DNA of 64,000 bases, from assembly GCF_001509795.1 (NCBI RefSeq), contig NZ_LLZN01000061.1, forward strand, positions 13,531 through 77,530. Reading direction: 5' to 3'. This document shows, in pieces, positions 59,603-64,000 of the stretch. Position numbers and translations under genes: made by a program. Source of the stretch: Streptomyces sp. NRRL WC-3605. GTDB taxonomy: Bacteria > Actinomycetota > Actinomycetes > Streptomycetales > Streptomycetaceae. Within the stretch, counting starts at the first letter, position 1, and each line of letters opens with the position of its first letter. Under the pieces are notes generated by a model. That model was not told the origin of the DNA. It searched no databases and saw only the letters and a list, made by a program, of their open reading frames with translations.

Positions 59603-61825
59603 TCACAGGCCCGGTGTGAGCCACACCGTGGCCAGCGGGGGCAGCGTCAGGCGCAGCCGCCCGTCCTCCGGCTTGAGCGGGCCGGGGTTGGTGACGTCGC
59701 TGCCGCCGTACCGCGCGGCGTCGGTGTTCAGGGTCTCGCGCCACGCCGTGACGTGGTCCGGGACCCACAGACCGTAGTCGTGCCGGACCACCGGAGAGAA
59801 GTTGGAGACGCAGAACAGCGGCACACCCTCGGCGTCGTAGCGCAGGAACGCGAAGACGTTGTCGTCGGCGGCGTCCCCCAGCGACCACTGGAAGCCGCCG
59901 GGATCGGTGTCGCGCTGCCACAGCGCCGGCGTCGCCTGGTACGCGGTGTTCAGATCACGGACCAGATCCCGCACCCCCCGGTGATCACCGGCCGAGGCGT
60001 ACCCGGGATCGAGCAGCCACCACTCCGGGCCGTGGGCCTCCGACCACTCCGCGCCCTGCGCGAACTCCTGCCCCATGAACAGCAGCTGCTTGCCGGGGTG
60101 CGCCCACATGAAGCCCAGATACGCGCGGTGGTTCGCCCGGCGCTGCCACCAGTCGCCCGGCATCTTCGACACGAGCGCCTGCTTGCCGTGGACGACCTCG
60201 TCGTGCGAGATCGGCAGGACGTAGTTCTCGCTGTAGGCGTACACCATCGAGAACGTCATCTCGTTGTGGTGGTACTTGCGGTGCACGGGCTCCTTGGCGA
60301 TGTACTCCAGCGAGTCGTGCATCCAGCCCATGTTCCACTTGAGCCCGAAGCCCAGCCCGCCGCTGTCCGTCGGCCTGGTCACGCCCTCCCAGGCCGTCGA
60401 CTCCTCGGCGATCGTGACGACCCCGGGATTGCGCCGGTAGACCGTCGCGTTCATCTCCTGGAGGAACGCCATCGCGGCCAGGTCCTCCCGCCCGCCGAAG
60501 GCGTTCGGCGCCCACTGCCCGGACTCGCGCGAATAGTCCAGGTAGAGCATCGAGGCGACCGCGTCGACCCGCAGCCCGTCGATGTGGAACTCCTCGCACC
60601 AGTACGTGGCGTTCGCGACCAGGAAGTTGCGCACCTCGGTCCGCTCGGTCCGCCCGAAGTCGAACTCCAGGGTGCCCCAGTCCGGGTGCTCGGCCCGCCG
60701 GGCGTCCCCGGGCTCGTACAGCGGGTCCCCGTCGAACCGGGCCAGCGCCCAGTCGTCCTTCGGGAAGTGCGCCGGGACCCAGTCCATGATCACGCCGATG
60801 CCGGCCCGGTGCAGCGAGTCGACCAGGTACTTGAAGTCGTCCGGGCTGCCGAGCCGGGACATGGGCGCGTAGAAGCCGGTCACCTGGTAGCCCCAGGACC
60901 CGGCGAACGGGTGCTGCGCCACCGGCATGAACTCGACGTGCGTGAACCCGAGGTCGGCGACGTACGCGGGCAGCTCCTCGGCGAGCTGACGGTACGTCAG
61001 TCCTGGCCGCCAGGACGGCAGGTGCACCTCGTACACGGACAGCGGGGCCTCGTGCACCGGGACGTCACCGCGGTGCGCCATCCACCGCGCGTCGCCCCAC
61101 TCGTAGTGCGAGGCGTGCACCACGGACGCCGTGTCCGGCGGCACCTCCGCGCACCGCGCCATCGGGTCGGCCCGCAGGAAGCGCTGCCCGTACCGCGAGG
61201 TGATCTCGAACTTGTACCGGGTGCCCTCGCCGATGCCGGGCAGGAACAGCTCCCACACCCCGGACGCGCCGAGGGAACGCATCGGGAACGCCGTCCCGTC
61301 CCAGTGGCAGAAGTCCCCGGCGACCCGCACGCCCTGCGCGTTCGGCGCCCAGACCGTGAAGCGGGTGCCGCGCACGCCCTGGTGCTCCATGGGCTCGGCG
61401 CCGAGCGCCTTCCACAGCTCCTCGTGCCGGCCCTCCCGGATCAGGTGGAGGTCGAGCTCGCCCAGGGCCGGCAGGAAGCGGTACGGGTCGTGCGTCTCGT
61501 GCTCGTCGCCGCCGTCCTCCTGGTACGACACCAGCAGGGTGTACGCGGGGATCCGCGGCAGCGGCAGCAGCGTGGAGAACAGGCCGCCGCCCTCCGAGAC
61601 CAGCGCGGTGCGCTCGCCGTCCACCAGGACGCTCACCGCCCGCGCGAACGGGCGCAGCGCGCGTACCGCGATCCCGCCGGGGACGGGATGCGCCCCGAGC
61701 AGGGCGTGCGGATCGTGGTGGGTGCCCGCCAGCAGGCGGTCACGGTCGCCGGGGTCCAGGGCCGGAGCGGGCGCGCTCCGGCCCGCTCCGGCCGACTCGG
61801 GGCGCGAGGTCTCGTGCAGGGCCAT
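59603..61825 (-). CDS. glgB: 1,4-alpha-glucan branching enzyme GlgB
   Basis: A 740-residue GH13 enzyme. It has an N-terminal extension and CBM48 ([20 protein letters not shown]), then the GH13 barrel: [12 protein letters not shown] (region I), [14 protein letters not shown] with the nucleophile Asp (II), VVTIAEEST with the acid/base Glu (III) and [11 protein letters not shown] (IV). It makes alpha-1,6 branches in glycogen-like glucan. ATG 61825 starts 3 bases after the maltokinase stop, with its ribosome-binding site inside that gene. With maltokinase and treS upstream it belongs to the GlgE-pathway cluster. Confidence 0.96.
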   Translation of the reverse strand: MALHETSRPESAGAGRSAPAPALDPGDRDRLLAGTHHDPHALLGAHPVPGGIAVRALRPFARAVSVLVDGERTALVSEGGGLFSTLLPLPRIPAYTLLVSYQEDGGDEHETHDPYRFLPALGELDLHLIREGRHEELWKALGAEPMEHQGVRGTRFTVWAPNAQGVRVAGDFCHWDGTAFPMRSLGASGVWELFLPGIGEGTRYKFEITSRYGQRFLRADPMARCAEVPPDTASVVHASHYEWGDARWMAHRGDVPVHEAPLSVYEVHLPSWRPGLTYRQLAEELPAYVADLGFTHVEFMPVAQHPFAGSWGYQVTGFYAPMSRLGSPDDFKYLVDSLHRAGIGVIMDWVPAHFPKDDWALARFDGDPLYEPGDARRAEHPDWGTLEFDFGRTERTEVRNFLVANATYWCEEFHIDGLRVDAVASMLYLDYSRESGQWAPNAFGGREDLAAMAFLQEMNATVYRRNPGVVTIAEESTAWEGVTRPTDSGGLGFGLKWNMGWMHDSLEYIAKEPVHRKYHHNEMTFSMVYAYSENYVLPISHDEVVHGKQALVSKMPGDWWQRRANHRAYLGFMWAHPGKQLLFMGQEFAQGAEWSEAHGPEWWLLDPGYASAGDHRGVRDLVRDLNTAYQATPALWQRDTDPGGFQWSLGDAADDNVFAFLRYDAEGVPLFCVSNFSPVVRHDYGLWVPDHVTAWRETLNTDAARYGGSDVTNPGPLKPEDGRLRLTLPPLATVWLTPGL

Positions 61826-61828
61826 CGG

Positions 61829-63190
61829 TCAGGCTCCTCTCACGGCGAGGCGTTCGATCGCCGCCATAGGTACGGGCAACCAGTCGGGTCGGTGCCGGGC
61901 CTCGTACAGCACCTCGTACACGGCGCGGTCGGTCTCGTAGGCACGGAGCAGTCCGTGCTTCTTGCGCGGGTCCCACCCGGCGAGCGAGGCGTAGCCCGCG
62001 CAGTAGGCCTCACGGCAGCGGCGCGCCCACTCCGGGCGCCACGGCCGGCGCTGCCGGGCGGCGTAGTCGAAGGAGCGCAGCATCCCGGCGATGTCGCGCA
62101 CCGGGGAGTGCACGCCCCGCCGTTCGGCGAGCGGGCGGGACGGCTCGCCCTCGAAGTCGATGACGAACCACTCGCGCCCGGCCCGCAGCACCTGACCCAG
62201 ATGCAGGTCGCCGTGGATGCGCTGGTCCGGTGGGCCCGGATCGCAGCCGGCGAGCGCGCCGAAGGCCGTGCGCAGCCCGGGGACATGGGGCTGGAGCGCG
62301 GGCACGAAGTGCGCGGCGAGCTCCAGACGTTCGGTCATGGCGGCCGCCATCCGGCCGTTCTCGCCGTGCGCGCGGGACGGGAACGCCGACGCCAGCGCCA
62401 GATGCACCTCGGCCGTCGCCCGGCCCAGCTGGCGCGCCTCGGCGGTGAAGTCGTCACCGGAGGCGAGCGCGGCCAGCGCCAGCGTCCAGCCGTCGGAGGC
62501 GTCCCGCAGGAACGGCTGGACCACCCCGAGCGTGGCCTCCCAGGGGCTCGTCGTACGGAACCAGGCCACCGGGGCGGGCACCCGCCGGCAGCCCTGCCCG
62601 GCCAGCGCCCCGGACAGCTCCAGATCGGGGTTGACCCCGGGCTGGATGCGCCGGAACAGCTTCAGGATGAACGCGTCGCCGTACACCAGCGAGGAGTTGG
62701 ACTGCTCAGCGTCCAGCAGCCGGGGCACGAGTCCGGCCGGCACCGGCACGGACGGGTCGCCCTCGAAGCGCAGCGGCCCCGCCTCCCCGGGGTGCCGCAG
62801 CCGCTCCAGCAGCAACTGGGCCGAACGGGGGTCCTGGAGCGCGTCGAAGACCGTCATCCCGGCCAGCGGCCCTTCCTGAGCCCGGCCGATCAGCGCCCGG
62901 CCGAGCCGAGGCGAGGGGTTCTGCCGCACGCCGAGCAGCAGCTGGTAGCAGTCACCGGCCGGCGGGGCGCCGCCGGGTGACGGCACGGCCGAGTGGCCGG
63001 CGTGCACCAGCAGGTGCAGACAGCCCGGGAAGAGCTCGGTCATGGACAGCAGGACGAGGTCCGTGACGGGCCGGTCCTTGCCGGCGAACCAGCGCTGCCG
63101 CGGCAGCCATTCGCGCAGCAGGCCGGAGAGCGACGCCATGGGGCCGGCGTCGGCCGTACGGCCCGGTCGGGCAGTTGCGGTCTTCTGCAT
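61829..63190 (-). CDS. mak: Maltokinase (Pep2/Mak)
   Basis: A 453-residue kinase with an aminoglycoside-phosphotransferase-type fold. Visible segments are the cap domain LREWLPRQRWFAGKDRP, the Lys strand ALILKLFRR-like FILKLFRRIQ, the catalytic loop IHGDLHLGQVL and the metal-binding IDFEGEPSRPL. It phosphorylates maltose to maltose-1-phosphate, the GlgE donor. ATG 63190 follows the treS stop by 41 bp and the gene is in operon with glgB. Length and motifs match Streptomyces Pep2. Confidence 0.94.
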   Translation of the reverse strand: MQKTATARPGRTADAGPMASLSGLLREWLPRQRWFAGKDRPVTDLVLLSMTELFPGCLHLLVHAGHSAVPSPGGAPPAGDCYQLLLGVRQNPSPRLGRALIGRAQEGPLAGMTVFDALQDPRSAQLLLERLRHPGEAGPLRFEGDPSVPVPAGLVPRLLDAEQSNSSLVYGDAFILKLFRRIQPGVNPDLELSGALAGQGCRRVPAPVAWFRTTSPWEATLGVVQPFLRDASDGWTLALAALASGDDFTAEARQLGRATAEVHLALASAFPSRAHGENGRMAAAMTERLELAAHFVPALQPHVPGLRTAFGALAGCDPGPPDQRIHGDLHLGQVLRAGREWFVIDFEGEPSRPLAERRGVHSPVRDIAGMLRSFDYAARQRRPWRPEWARRCREAYCAGYASLAGWDPRKKHGLLRAYETDRAVYEVLYEARHRPDWLPVPMAAIERLAVRGA

Positions 63191-63231
63191 GGTGACGCGT
63201 CCTTTCCTCGGCAGTCGCTCGAAGCTCAGGC

Positions 63232-64000
<769 letters not shown>

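Overview
The window is chromosomal DNA from a high-GC actinomycete, almost certainly a Streptomyces or close relative. Third codon positions are nearly all G or C, GTG starts and 4-bp GTGA/ATGA overlaps are frequent, and the gene set is typical of the genus: a melC1-melC2 tyrosinase operon, a WhiB-like protein, a large LuxR-type ATPase regulator, ROK regulators, a streptogrisin-type protease, F420-dependent oxidoreductases and a treS-maltokinase-glgB cluster. I found no rRNA, tRNA, CRISPR array, insertion sequence or prophage. About 60 genes are supported; two run off the window edges.

Layout. 1-2 kb: a sugar ABC permease (cut by the left edge) divergent from a ROK-family regulator, with two copies of a T-rich/A-rich 17-bp repeat between them. 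2-9.9 kb: a membrane-anchored S1 protease, an F420/flavin-type small oxidoreductase, a DUF35 zinc-ribbon protein with a TetR regulator and clear operators, VOC proteins, an SGNH lipoprotein, a zinc alcohol dehydrogenase and a two-domain RNase H. 9.9-13.8 kb: melC1/melC2, and a flavin monooxygenase with an aldo/keto reductase. 13.9-19.6 kb: a small membrane protein, an LLM oxidoreductase, a serine hydrolase, a membrane-anchored pseudokinase and a PLP dehydratase. 19.7-21.9 kb: a TPR protein coupled to a polyprenyl diphosphate synthase, preceded by a striking 13-bp-phased GTATAC array. 22-30 kb: a secreted serine hydrolase, then ROK regulator, GH27 alpha-galactosidase, GH95 fucosidase/galactosidase and SGNH esterase, which look like a glycan side-chain removal operon. 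30-37 kb: a LuxR-type ATPase regulator, then a compact signalling operon (receiver/thioredoxin-reductase-like fusion, cNMP-binding histidine kinase, UBP zinc finger) divergent from a universal stress protein. 37-43 kb: DUF4032 protein, metallo-beta-lactamase-fold hydrolase, AlkB-type dioxygenase and a TetR regulator with an FAD dehydrogenase. 43-53 kb: DUF488, an L,D-transpeptidase-fold lipoprotein, a two-component pair with a four-cysteine sensor, WhiB-like protein, saccharopine-dehydrogenase-like enzyme with its TetR, a LysG/LysE pair, an MFS exporter and a cNMP-binding protein without HTH. 53-59.6 kb: two tiny coupled genes, a FUSC-type membrane protein, NDH-2, an acyl-CoA ligase and a one-TM protein. 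59.6-64 kb: glgB, maltokinase and the C-terminal part of treS (GlgE-pathway glucan synthesis).

Working together. Most regulators sit beside their likely targets and have dyad sequences in the right place: TetR/DUF35, TetR/FAD dehydrogenase, TetR/saccharopine dehydrogenase-like, LysG/LysE, and ROK with each sugar locus. The loci most worth study are the phased GTATAC array in front of the TPR/prenyltransferase pair, the redox-like signalling operon at 33-37 kb in which both the glutaredoxin-like and the reductase-like domains seem to have lost their cysteine pairs, and the 40-residue gene coupled by a GTGA overlap upstream of a strong terminator. All family names rest on reading motifs by eye; no database search was run.
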